Shown here: in pieces, positions 44,826-56,308 of the stretch
Layout of the letters: the number at the start of each line of letters is the position of its first letter
How positions within the stretch are numbered: the first letter of the stretch is position 1
NCBI GenBank assembly: GCA_044221555.1
Contig: JBGAOY010000001.1
Span: 310,001 to 374,000 of the forward strand
Source of the DNA: JAEUJM01 sp044221555
GTDB taxonomy: Bacteria; Actinomycetota; Acidimicrobiia; Acidimicrobiales; DATDAH01
Reading direction: 5' to 3'
Length of the DNA stretch: 64,000 nt
Program-made: the position numbers and the translations under genes
Notes under the pieces: model-generated
The model's input: only the letters and a program-made list of their open reading frames with translations
Database searches by the model: none
What the model was told of the DNA's origin: nothing

Positions 44826-46400
44826 GTGACAGACGCCGGGGCCAACGCCGCCCCTGAGACCGGGAGCGGGGCGCGGCCCTTCCGTCGCCGGGTGTTGGTC
44901 AACACCGCCTCCACCGGCGCCGCCAACGTCTGGGCGATGGTGGTCACCCTCGTCGCCCTGCCGCTCATGCTCCAGGGGTTGGGGGCAGCGGCCTTCGGCA
45001 CCTGGGTCCTGCTCTGCACGTTCTCGGCGATCAACGGGTGGATCTCGCTGGCCGACCTGGGCGTCAGCACGGCGACCACCCGGGCGGTGGCCGAGTCGGC
45101 GTCCCTCGACGACCACCGAGGCATCGCCACCCGGGTGGGCAGCAGCCTCGGCCTGTTCACCACCCTCGGGCTCGTCAGCACCGTGCTGATGGCGACGGTC
45201 GGTCGCCGGTGGCTGCCGTCGCTGTTCGACACACCGGAGCGCCTGGTGGCCGACCTCCGGTTCGCCATCGTCGTCTACGCCGTCCAACTCCTCCCCGACC
45301 TCCTCACCGGCGCAGCCACGTCGTCGCTCGAGGGTCTCCAGCGGGTCGACCTCTCGCGGGCGGTCGACGCGGTCCGTCGCACCGCCGTCGCCGCGGCCAC
45401 CGCGGTCGCCGCGCTGGCCGGATCGGGCCTGCAAGGGGTCGCGGTGGCGAGCCTGGTCGTCTCGACCCTCAGCGCCCTGCTGGCGCTCGGCACCCTCTGG
45501 GTCATGCTCCCCGACCGTCGCCTGGGACTCGACCGGACCGAGATGCGCGCGCTGCTCAGCTACGGGAAGACCGTGGCCGTCCTGCGCCCGTTCGGGGTGA
45601 TCCAGCGCATGATGGACCGCCTCATCGTGGGTGCCGTGCTGGGTCCGGCGCCCGTCGCCCTGGTCGAGATCGCCACCCAGATCCAGAACGGTGCCGACGC
45701 GATCCTGTCCGCCAGTTCCTACGCGGTGATCCCCAGCGCGTCGTGGCTGCGCGCCCGGGGCGACGGCCACACCCTCCGAGAGCTGTTGATGACCGGGACG
45801 AAGTACTCCCTGCTCGTCACCCTGCCCTTCGTGACAGCACCGGCCATCCTCGCCGGCCCGCTGGTCCGGGTCTGGGTCGGCCCCGCCTACGCCGCCGCCG
45901 CCGGCCTGGCCGTGGTGGGCCTGGCCTACGTGGCCCTGGCCGCCCCCGTGGCGGTGGGCTCGAACCTCCTCGTGGGCACCGGCCGGGCAGGGGCGGTGTT
46001 GCGGGCGGTCACGCTGGCCGTGCTCGTCAACCTCGTGGCCAGCATCGTCCTCGTGCACCGGATCGGCACCGTGGGCGCCTTCCTCGGCACGCTGGTCGGC
46101 ACGGTCTTCCTGATCGTGCCACTATCGCGATCGGCGCTCGCGGAGGTCCACGCCACCCGCCGCGAGCTGTGGCGCACCGCGATCCGACCCTCGGTCGCCC
46201 CGAACCTCGCGCTGGCGACCGTGACCGGCCTCGTCGTGGTCGCTCCCCTTCCCGACCTGGCCACCCTGGTCGCCGGCGCCGGGCTGGGGCTGGTCGCGTA
46301 CGGCCTCGTCGCCCGCCGGTGGTCGTTCAGCCGCGCCGAGGTCGCGGGCCTGCGCGCCACCATGGCCCGCCCGGCGCCGATGGTTCCCGCCCATGCCTGA
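44826..46400 (+). CDS. Wzx-like oligosaccharide flippase
   Basis: A 524-residue membrane protein with about 12-14 helices of the MOP/polysaccharide-transport type. Features: LVNTASTGAANVWAMVVTLV in helix 1, LGAAAFGTWVLLCTFSAING and LADLGVSTATTRAVAE. Likely flips lipid-linked repeat units across the membrane. GTG start. A TTGACT hexamer lies at 44792-44797 but no clear -10 follows. Divergent from the PhyH gene across 76 bp. Confidence 0.87.
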   Translation: MTDAGANAAPETGSGARPFRRRVLVNTASTGAANVWAMVVTLVALPLMLQGLGAAAFGTWVLLCTFSAINGWISLADLGVSTATTRAVAESASLDDHRGIATRVGSSLGLFTTLGLVSTVLMATVGRRWLPSLFDTPERLVADLRFAIVVYAVQLLPDLLTGAATSSLEGLQRVDLSRAVDAVRRTAVAAATAVAALAGSGLQGVAVASLVVSTLSALLALGTLWVMLPDRRLGLDRTEMRALLSYGKTVAVLRPFGVIQRMMDRLIVGAVLGPAPVALVEIATQIQNGADAILSASSYAVIPSASWLRARGDGHTLRELLMTGTKYSLLVTLPFVTAPAILAGPLVRVWVGPAYAAAAGLAVVGLAYVALAAPVAVGSNLLVGTGRAGAVLRAVTLAVLVNLVASIVLVHRIGTVGAFLGTLVGTVFLIVPLSRSALAEVHATRRELWRTAIRPSVAPNLALATVTGLVVVAPLPDLATLVAGAGLGLVAYGLVARRWSFSRAEVAGLRATMARPAPMVPAHA

Positions 46401-47322
46401 CACCGTCGCCCTGCCTGAGGTCGAGACCCACTGCGACGCCGACGGACGCCGATTCGGCTACGTCCACGTGCCCCATGCCGGCGCCACCGACCTCGTGATC
46501 CACTTCAGCGCCTTCTTCGGGTCCTGGGGCAACGCCAAGCCCTACCGCGACCAGTTCCAGGGGTACTTCCATCGCCTGAAGATGCTGGGCTCGGACCCCG
46601 GTCACAACTGGCTGTTCCTGTGCGACGCCTACGGCGCGTTCGAGAACGGCACGTACTACACCGGCGAGCGTGGTGATCTGTTCGTCGAGCGGGCCGTGAC
46701 CGAGATCATCGACCACCACCTCGACGAACGCGGGTACCGGGGACGACCCCTCGTCACCGTCGGCTCGTCCATGGGCGCGACCGCCGCCCTCAAGTTCGGG
46801 CTGGACCTCGATGCCGACGGCATCGTGGCGATCTGCCCGCACATCGACCTGGACGTGTGCGCCGCGCGCCAGGAGCGCATGGCCGAGGTCGCCTGGATCT
46901 GCCCCGACGGCGACCCGCTCGCCGAGCACAACCACCCGATCACCCGGCAGATCCGTGCCCGCTTGACCGCTCGCGGGGACCGCCCGCTCCCCCGGCTCTA
47001 CGTGCAGTCGTGCGAGGACGACGTCGGCGTCCACGACGAGCAGGTGATCCCTCTGGTCGAGCGGTGGCGAGGCGCCGGCGGCGACGCGGTCACCGACTTC
47101 CGTGCGGTCGGGGGGCACACCAGTGACCACGCCACCCGGGCGGTGCTGCTCGATGCCGTGGGCGCGCTGGCGACCGGCGGCCCGATCGACGTCGAGCGCT
47201 ACCGGTCCGACCCCGCCTACGCCGGCACCCTGGTCCGGCCACCCCTCGCCCACCGGGTGCGCCGGGCCGCCAGCCTCGGGCGCAAGCGGGTGCTCAGCGC
47301 CCTCCGCCCTGACGGCCGGTGA
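46393..47322 (+). CDS. Alpha/beta-hydrolase-fold protein of the glycan locus
   Basis: A 309-residue protein with the nucleophile elbow VTVGSSMGATAALKFGL (Ser near 129), an acidic residue in CEDDVGVHDEQ and a His in VGGHTSDHATRA, in the right order for a catalytic triad. An aromatic N-terminal region (FSAFFGSWGNAKPYRDQF) resembles capsule-associated hydrolases of unknown specificity. It overlaps the flippase gene by eight bases. Esterase or O-acyl editing of the polymer is a guess. No signal peptide. Confidence 0.68.
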   Translation: MPDTVALPEVETHCDADGRRFGYVHVPHAGATDLVIHFSAFFGSWGNAKPYRDQFQGYFHRLKMLGSDPGHNWLFLCDAYGAFENGTYYTGERGDLFVERAVTEIIDHHLDERGYRGRPLVTVGSSMGATAALKFGLDLDADGIVAICPHIDLDVCAARQERMAEVAWICPDGDPLAEHNHPITRQIRARLTARGDRPLPRLYVQSCEDDVGVHDEQVIPLVERWRGAGGDAVTDFRAVGGHTSDHATRAVLLDAVGALATGGPIDVERYRSDPAYAGTLVRPPLAHRVRRAASLGRKRVLSALRPDGR

Positions 47323-48646
47323 CCGACCGAAGGGTGCGGCCCACGATGCGCAGGTCCAGCGCCACACCCTGACGGCGCAGGTAGAAGAACTCGTATTGCA
47401 GCTTCTCGAGCGCATCGCGCTCGTCGCCGGCGTAGCCGTACTTGACCTGTGCCCACCCGGTGAGCCCGGGTCGGACCAGGTGGCGCATCGAGTAGAAGGG
47501 CAGCTTGGTCGTGAGCTCCTCGACGTAGGCCGGTTGCTCGGGTCTCGGCCCCACCACCGCCAGCTCACCCCGCAGGATGTTGACCACCTGGGGGAGCTCG
47601 TCCAGGTGGGTGGTGCGCAGCACCTGGCCGAACGGCGTGATGCGGGGGTCGTCCTCGGCGGTCCACTCGTTGTGGGTGGTGCCGTCGGAGGCGGGCCGCA
47701 TGGTGCGGAACTTCAGGATCTCGAATGGCGCCCCGAACTTGCCCACCCGCTCCTGGCGGTACAGCAGCGGCCCGCGGTTCCCGAACCGGTTGGCCACCGC
47801 GATGACGGGGACGGCGAGGGCCAGGGCCACCAGGCCCACCGCGGCGAGGGTGACGTCGAGGAGCCGCTTGATCCGGCCGTAGCGGGCACGGTGCACCTCG
47901 CCGATGTCGAACATCAGCGACACTCGCTCGAGCTCGGACACCGGCAGCTTGCCCAGCCACTCCTCGTAGAACAGCGACAGGGTGCGCAGGCGGATCCCCG
48001 ACTCGTGCAGCGAGGCCGCCTGGCTGACGATGCTCGGCTCCACCTGGGCGGCCCGGTCGAGCACCACCACGCTGGCGGCCTCGGCCACGACCCGCTCGCA
48101 CAACGGCCGCGAGCGCACCCCCGCCACCTTCGCCTCGTCCGGCGACATGACGGCGACGATCTCGGCCGGCACCTCGGCGTAGCGGGCCATCTCGTCACGG
48201 AGCGCCTCGATCTCGGCGAGGTCACCCACCACCACGACCCGGTCGTGGAGGCGGGCCCGGTCCCGCCCACCGTCTGCGACACCGGCGCAGATCAGGTACC
48301 AGGGCACCAGGACCAGCACCGACACGAAGACCACGAACCGCGGCAACAGCGCGTCGCCCACAACGAGTTGCACCACCGAGATGGCCGCCGCCGCGCCCGC
48401 AGTGGCGGCGACGGCCGACGCGAGGGCGCTGCGCCGAGTGCGAGGGAGCTCCGGGAGGCCGACGCCGTAGGCCGCCACCACCAAGAGGACCACGTACGCC
48501 ACCGCCCAGCCGAACCGGAACGAGCTGGTGAAGTCGTAGGGCGGGTCGGCGATGCGGCTGGCGTGCAGCTTGCTCAGACCGAAGACCGCGCCGAGCGTGC
48601 CTCCCACGAGCAACGCCCGGGACAAGCGCAGGCTCATCGGGCACAT
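47294..48646 (-). CDS. Exopolysaccharide polyprenyl glycosylphosphotransferase
   Basis: Starts glycan assembly by moving a sugar-1-phosphate to polyprenyl phosphate. The 450 residues have four to five N-terminal helices, a CoA-binding-like domain (RVVVVGDLAEIEAL) and the C-terminal bacterial sugar transferase domain: KRLLDVTLAAVGL, LYRQERVGKFGAPFEILKFR, LRTTHLDELPQVVNILRGEL, VGPRPEQPAYVEEL and RPGLTGWAQVKYGYAGD. Its 3' end overlaps the alpha/beta-hydrolase gene by 29 bp on the other strand. Start at 48646 or 48637. Confidence 0.92.
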   Translation of the reverse strand: MCPMSLRLSRALLVGGTLGAVFGLSKLHASRIADPPYDFTSSFRFGWAVAYVVLLVVAAYGVGLPELPRTRRSALASAVAATAGAAAAISVVQLVVGDALLPRFVVFVSVLVLVPWYLICAGVADGGRDRARLHDRVVVVGDLAEIEALRDEMARYAEVPAEIVAVMSPDEAKVAGVRSRPLCERVVAEAASVVVLDRAAQVEPSIVSQAASLHESGIRLRTLSLFYEEWLGKLPVSELERVSLMFDIGEVHRARYGRIKRLLDVTLAAVGLVALALAVPVIAVANRFGNRGPLLYRQERVGKFGAPFEILKFRTMRPASDGTTHNEWTAEDDPRITPFGQVLRTTHLDELPQVVNILRGELAVVGPRPEQPAYVEELTTKLPFYSMRHLVRPGLTGWAQVKYGYAGDERDALEKLQYEFFYLRRQGVALDLRIVGRTLRSVTGRQGGGR

Positions 48647-48659
48647 CGCAGGCGGTCAG

Positions 48660-48725
48660 CGGCGGGGGTACCCACTCCCTTCCATCGGCTGATGGCTTTG
48701 CCCTACTGAGGGCGAGGGTTTCCCG
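48660..48725 (-). ncRNA. Structured 5' leader candidate before the EPS initiating transferase
   Basis: Read on the minus strand there are four small stems in 60 bases: GGG-AAA-CCC, GCCCT-CAGT-AGGGC (48713-48700), CCATC-AGCC-GATGG (48695-48682) and the palindrome GGGTACCC (48673-48666). The linkers are purine-rich (AAAG and AAGGGAGT). The density and perfect pairing suggest a cis-regulatory RNA. It does not match the c-di-GMP-I consensus as I know it. Confidence 0.35.
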
Positions 48726-48784
48726 ACCCCAAGACACTCATGTACCTCGACCGGCGCCGCAGCGAGGCGCGGTGAGGTTCGCCC

Positions 48785-51625
<2,841 letters not shown>

Positions 51626-51633
51626 CGGGGGCC

Positions 51634-51639
51634 ACCCTA
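51634..51639 (-). promoter_or_regulatory. -10 box TAGGGT for uvrA
   Basis: TAGGGT on the minus strand, eight bases before the uvrA GTG, with no ribosome binding site, consistent with a leaderless transcript. Confidence 0.55.
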
Positions 51640-51653
51640 CCGGCGAACCCCCG

Positions 51654-51669
51654 TCGAACGTGTGTTTGT
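51654..51669. promoter_or_regulatory. LexA (SOS) box upstream of uvrA
   Basis: TCGAACGTGTGTTTGT matches the actinobacterial SOS consensus TCGAAC-N4-GTTCGA at both half-site cores (GAAC and GTT), with two outer or inner mismatches. It lies 14 bp upstream of the uvrA -10, over the -35 region, the right place for LexA repression. lexA itself is not in the window. Confidence 0.75.
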
Positions 51670-51709
51670 CTGCACCCGAATTTCGCGGGATGTCGCCGGC
51701 CGTCGCCCG

Positions 51710-53083
51710 TCAGGCGGCGAGTGCCGGCGACGGGCCCGCGGCCGCGACCGGCTCGCGCCCCCGATGGCGCGGCCGGTACAGCAACAGGCCGATCAGCACC
51801 GCCACCTCGAACAGCGGAAGGGCGACGTCTCGGGTCCACACCTGGAGGTGCTCGAGGGGGCCGAGCCCGCCGCCACCCACGGCCACGGGGAACAGCGCGA
51901 GCTCCAGCAGGGCGCCCTGCACCAGCGCCACCCACATCAGGCGCGAGCGCACGACGAGCGCCAGCACCGGGAGGCCCCAGGCCCAGTACCACGGCAGGAA
52001 GTTGGCCCCCACCACGGCGAAGGTCAACAGCACCGAGCCCACCACGACGGGCAGCTCCGGCTCGCGCCACCGCCGCAGGACCACGGCCACGCACGCCACC
52101 CCGACGGCGAGCTGGGCCAACATCGCGATGCGGTCGCGGGCCTGTTCCTCGGCGAGGCCGGGCGTCACGCCGTCGTCCACCTTCTGGTCGATCAGCGCCT
52201 CGCGGGGCTCGATCCAGATCGACGAGGCGGTCTGGCGCAGCTGGGCGTGCTGCAACGGCGCGAGCGCGTCGTTCCCGCCGAAGAGCACCAACGACCCCAG
52301 CACCAGGACGACGAAGACCCATGATGTGGCGAGGCAGGCTCGGAGCCCCTGCCGGCGCCACACCCACAGCACCGCGGCGGCGACGGCCAGCACCACGGCG
52401 AGCTTGATCAGGACGGCGGCGGCGAACGCCGCTCCGGCGAGCGCGGGTCGACGGTCCACGGCCAGGACGACACCGCCGAGGAGGGCAAGGCCCACCAGGG
52501 CGTCGTTGTGGCCGCTGTTGACCACGCTGACGACGATGATGGGGTTGAGGCCGATGCACACCAGCGCGGCGACACCGGCCTTGCGGCGGTCGAGCACGAA
52601 CAGGATCCCCACCACCGATGCGGCCGCGAGGGACTGGAAGAACAGGCGCGCCAGCACGAGCGAGTTCCCGGCGACGGCCGACCCCGCCGCCGAGATCGAT
52701 GCGAAGAGCGGCCCGTACACCGATGCGGTGTGGTGCCACTGCGGGTCCATCTGCGCCAGGAAGGGGTCGGTCGCGAACGCGGCGGGCAGCGTGGTGTACG
52801 GGCTGGCGTGGTGCACGCCGAGGATGCGCCCGTACATGGCGTAGGCCCACACGTCGCGGGACTCGAGGGGCGGCACCACCACCGCGATCACCAGCAGCCC
52901 GGCGACGACCCGCAGCAGGGTCCGCCGGTCGAGCCACGGATCGCGCAGTTGGGTCACGAGCACCCCGGCGAAGCCCGCGTAGGCCAGCGTGAGGAGGCCC
53001 AGGTTCACGGCCGTGGACGCGCTGTCGAGCACGAGGAGCCCGGCCGTGCCGGTGACGGCGGCGTACAGCCAGCCCCGGTTCAC
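51710..53083 (-). CDS. MptB-like GT-C polyprenyl-phosphate mannosyltransferase
   Basis: A 457-residue membrane protein with about 11-12 helices. ESRDVWAYAMYGRILGVHHA in the first large loop is like the SxDxxxY/DVWAY region of MptA/MptB mannosyltransferases, followed by SPYTTLPAAFATDPF. A later NSGHNDALVGLALLGG also fits. Likely uses polyprenyl-phosphate mannose outside the membrane. GTG start overlaps the previous stop as GTGA. uvrA begins 84 bases downstream. Confidence 0.78.
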   Translation of the reverse strand: MNRGWLYAAVTGTAGLLVLDSASTAVNLGLLTLAYAGFAGVLVTQLRDPWLDRRTLLRVVAGLLVIAVVVPPLESRDVWAYAMYGRILGVHHASPYTTLPAAFATDPFLAQMDPQWHHTASVYGPLFASISAAGSAVAGNSLVLARLFFQSLAAASVVGILFVLDRRKAGVAALVCIGLNPIIVVSVVNSGHNDALVGLALLGGVVLAVDRRPALAGAAFAAAVLIKLAVVLAVAAAVLWVWRRQGLRACLATSWVFVVLVLGSLVLFGGNDALAPLQHAQLRQTASSIWIEPREALIDQKVDDGVTPGLAEEQARDRIAMLAQLAVGVACVAVVLRRWREPELPVVVGSVLLTFAVVGANFLPWYWAWGLPVLALVVRSRLMWVALVQGALLELALFPVAVGGGGLGPLEHLQVWTRDVALPLFEVAVLIGLLLYRPRHRGREPVAAAGPSPALAA

Positions 53084-54483
53084 GGATGCCCGACCGCGCC
53101 GGCCGGCGCCGCCGTCCCGGACTCAGCCCGGGGCAAGGCCTTGAGCGCGAGCACGCCGACCACGATGGTCAGTGCGTTGCGGGCGACCAGCACCAGCAGC
53201 GAGAGCGGCTCGTTCGTCGAGAGCCCCCGCCAGAGCACGGGGTACACCAGGTGCGACAGCACCACCACCGCGGCCAGCACCGTGAAGGCGGGCAGCGCGG
53301 GGCGGGGTGTCAGCGCCAGGGTGACGGCGCCGAGGGCCAGGACCCACAGCACGTACTGCGGGGAGTACACGAACCCGAACCCGACCAGCAGGCCCATGGT
53401 GCCGAACATCGACAGGCTCAGCCCCGCCGCCGAACCGCGCCGGACGACCTGGGCGCAATAGCGGGTGGCCAACACGACGATCGCCAGCGAGAGCAGCGAC
53501 GAGGCCGTGGTGAGGCCCCGGGACACATCGCTCACCACGTCCACCGCGCCGAACTCGGTGACGATGACCGCCGGGTAGCCGAGCGCGTGGGCCACCATCA
53601 CCAGCGACCCGAAGGTGCTCTCCCAGTGCAGGCCCCGCTGGCCCTGGGTGGACTGCAGGTCGTGGACGAGCGGGCCAAGTTGGGTGAGGAAGGGCACGAG
53701 CACCAGGGCGCCCGCCACCGCGGCGCCGACGAGCACCTGACGGCGACGGGGCGCCACCACCAGTGCCTGCGGCAACAGGAACACCGCGTAGACCTTGGTG
53801 ACGATGCCCAGGCCGAGCAGTGCCCCCGCCGCTCGCCACCGCCCCGCCGAGGCCCGCTCGACCGCCCACAGGGTCAACACCGCCGGCAGCAGGTCGAACC
53901 GGGTGTACACGACCGGTCCGAGCAGCGGTACCACCAGCACCCACGCGAGCGCCCCCTGCCAGTGCCCGGTCCGGCGGGCGAGGCGCACCAGGAGCAGCAG
54001 GCCGACCGCGTCGACCAGCACCATCCCGAGGATGTACGCGGTGCGGTACGACACGTGCAGGTGCGACGCGGCGAGGTAGGGCGCGTCGATGGCGGCGAAC
54101 GCCCCCGGCGGGTACTCGACGTCGAGGTCGCCGTAGGGCGTCTGGTGACCGTCGAGGGTGGCCCGCGCGTACCCGTGGTAGGTCACCACGTCGTGGCCCG
54201 GATCGATCTGCGGGTCGCCGTAGGCCACCGGGTGGTCGGCCACGGCACCGGCCAGGAGCCGGGTGATGGCGAAGGCCAGGACCAACACCACCACCAGGCG
54301 GCGGGGCGACGCGGGCCGCCACGCGGCGATGCGATCGCCGACCGGTCCCAGGCGGCCCACGGGGCGGTGCCCGTCCGGCGCGCCCGAGTCGTCCGGAGTC
54401 GCCTGATCGCGGCGCGACCCGGGCCGGTCGCTCGGCCCCGTGGAATCGACGACGGGCAGGGCGGTCGGGACGGCGGCGGTCAC
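53080..54483 (-). CDS. GT87-like (DUF2029) membrane glycosyltransferase
   Basis: A 467-residue protein with a 55-residue proline- and glycine-rich cytoplasmic N-terminus, then about ten helices. DVEYPPGAFAAIDAPYLAA in the first outer loop is the DxEYPP motif of the GT87/DUF2029 family of polyprenyl-phosphate-dependent mannosyltransferases. GVVTK-like LGLGIVTKVYAVFLLPQAL and GFVYSPQYVLWVLAL also fit. GTG start overlaps the preceding stop. Confidence 0.8.
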   Translation of the reverse strand: MTAAVPTALPVVDSTGPSDRPGSRRDQATPDDSGAPDGHRPVGRLGPVGDRIAAWRPASPRRLVVVLVLAFAITRLLAGAVADHPVAYGDPQIDPGHDVVTYHGYARATLDGHQTPYGDLDVEYPPGAFAAIDAPYLAASHLHVSYRTAYILGMVLVDAVGLLLLVRLARRTGHWQGALAWVLVVPLLGPVVYTRFDLLPAVLTLWAVERASAGRWRAAGALLGLGIVTKVYAVFLLPQALVVAPRRRQVLVGAAVAGALVLVPFLTQLGPLVHDLQSTQGQRGLHWESTFGSLVMVAHALGYPAVIVTEFGAVDVVSDVSRGLTTASSLLSLAIVVLATRYCAQVVRRGSAAGLSLSMFGTMGLLVGFGFVYSPQYVLWVLALGAVTLALTPRPALPAFTVLAAVVVLSHLVYPVLWRGLSTNEPLSLLVLVARNALTIVVGVLALKALPRAESGTAAPAGAVGHP

Positions 54484-56249
54484 TCCGCCTCCAGGACCTG
54501 GACGGTCCAGCGCGACCCGGGGGTCGGGGCCACGGTCTCGACCACCTGATACGACCCCGCCACGGCCTCGGCGGTGCGCCACGGCGCGTCACCGGCGAAG
54601 ACCAGGCGCCGCACGCCGGCGGCCTCGAGGCGTTCGGCGTAGCCGGGAAGGGCGCGAGGGGTCACCAGCAGCCAGCGCCCGTCCGGCACGTGCTCCCACG
54701 ACAGGCGGGGCAGCGCCTCGGCCGTGGTCAACACGACCGGCGGCCCGCCGTCACCGGGCTCGGTGTCGGCCGCCACCGAGGCCACCTGTGCGACCACCGC
54801 CTCGGTGCCACGGTGCACCGCCCGCAGCGAGAGCAGCGACAGGGACGCGAAGCAGACCGTGACCACGGCCAGGCCGACGCCCACGCGGCGCCGGTCGTCA
54901 TCGCCGAGACGCGCCCCGGCGTCGGAGAGGGCGGCCAGGGCCAGTGGCACCATCGCCGGCACACCCAGGGCGAAGTACCGGCCGCCCCACTCCCCCGACC
55001 CGCCGCTGGCGTACTGCGTGGCCGCCACCGCGGCCACGAACAGTGCCGAGGTCGCCCCCACGTAGGCGGCGGGGCCCCGGAGGTGGTCGCGCCGCAGCAG
55101 GCAGAGCCCGGCCGCGAGCAGCGGGAAGGCGACGAACAGGCCCGGCACCAGGGCAGCGGGCAGCAGCAGCACTCGCAGGAGCGACGCGACGGCTCCGATG
55201 GTCACGAGGGCGGTGATCAGGCCCCGGTCGATCACGGGCCGGCGGGCCACCAGGGCCGCCGCCAGCAGGCAACCACCGGCCAGGAGGACCAGCAGGCCGG
55301 CCAGCGGTCGTCCGCCGTACCCGGGCGCGACCAGCGTGGTGAGCAGGGCACCCACCCGTCCGCTGATCACCCCGGACAGCCCGTCGGCGGTCCCTCCGGG
55401 GACGCCGATGGCATCCGCCTGCCCCACGACGGCACGGCTCAACGCCCCGTCCAGGACCTTGGCCGCCACCGCACCGACCGCGGCGAGCACCGAGACGGTC
55501 AGGGCCACGGGGTCGCGGCGGCGCAGGCCGATCGCGCCGAAGGCGCCCGCCACGGCCAAGCCGTAGAGCACCGCCTCGTTGCGCACGAGGCCGGCGGCCA
55601 TGACCGAGATCAGGACGAGCGCGGCCCACGCCGGCCGCCGCCGCTGGACCGCCGTCAGGCCGGCGAGCAGGGCGCCGGTGGCCGCGGCGGCCCCGAGGGT
55701 GTGGGCGATCAGCAGGTAGCTGTCGAACAGCAGGGGGCTGGCCAGCCCCACGATCCACAGCGTGGGTCGCTCGAGGCCTCGCCGGATCACGCAGGCCACG
55801 CCGGCCGCCGCGAGGGCGGCCGCCGCCCCACCCAGCACGGACAGTGCCTGCACGGCGGTCATGCCACCGAGGCCGTACAGCGGCGATGCGATCCACGGGT
55901 AGACGGGGTGCTTCACGAAGGGAGCGGCGCCGTCGTCGGTGGGCTGCGAGAGGTCGTAGGGGAAGGCCCGCCCGTCCGGGTCGACCGCCGGGAACGGGTT
56001 CGGCACCGACCAGGCGCCGTCGTCGTGCAGGGCCCGTGTCTGGGCGGCGAGCGCACCCTCGTCGCCCGAGAACAGGCCTCGGACCCCGATCGCCGGCACC
56101 AGCGCGAGCAGCACCACCAGCAGGAGGGCCGTGTGGGCCCAGAGCGGCGCGTCCCACGCCCTCCGCCACCCGGAGCGTCCGTCGCGAGCACGACGCGTGG
56201 GCGTCGCCGACCGGTCGACGTCGGCGGCGACGAGCGTGTCCGGCGGCAC
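54480..56249 (-). CDS. Polytopic membrane protein, GT-C-like
   Basis: A 589-residue protein with about 12 helices and a soluble C-terminal tail of about 120 residues. LFSGDEGALAAQTRALHDDG in the first outer loop supplies the acidic DE pair common in GT-C enzymes, followed by a tryptophan-rich loop (VKHPVYPWIASPLYGLGG). It starts the GT-C triplet, GTG at 56249, 59 bases after uvrB. Substrate unknown. Confidence 0.7.
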   Translation of the reverse strand: MPPDTLVAADVDRSATPTRRARDGRSGWRRAWDAPLWAHTALLLVVLLALVPAIGVRGLFSGDEGALAAQTRALHDDGAWSVPNPFPAVDPDGRAFPYDLSQPTDDGAAPFVKHPVYPWIASPLYGLGGMTAVQALSVLGGAAAALAAAGVACVIRRGLERPTLWIVGLASPLLFDSYLLIAHTLGAAAATGALLAGLTAVQRRRPAWAALVLISVMAAGLVRNEAVLYGLAVAGAFGAIGLRRRDPVALTVSVLAAVGAVAAKVLDGALSRAVVGQADAIGVPGGTADGLSGVISGRVGALLTTLVAPGYGGRPLAGLLVLLAGGCLLAAALVARRPVIDRGLITALVTIGAVASLLRVLLLPAALVPGLFVAFPLLAAGLCLLRRDHLRGPAAYVGATSALFVAAVAATQYASGGSGEWGGRYFALGVPAMVPLALAALSDAGARLGDDDRRRVGVGLAVVTVCFASLSLLSLRAVHRGTEAVVAQVASVAADTEPGDGGPPVVLTTAEALPRLSWEHVPDGRWLLVTPRALPGYAERLEAAGVRRLVFAGDAPWRTAEAVAGSYQVVETVAPTPGSRWTVQVLEAE

Positions 56250-56308
56250 CTCGACCTATCGGCGGCCGTCCCCGTTCCTGGAGGCCGTCGGCGCCGGAGC
56301 GCGGCGAC

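Noticed and set aside
48660..48725. c-di-GMP-I (GEMM) riboswitch call
   Set aside because: GGGCAAAGCC resembles part of the motif, but the second conserved half and the tetraloop-receptor arrangement are absent; kept only as an unnamed structured leader.
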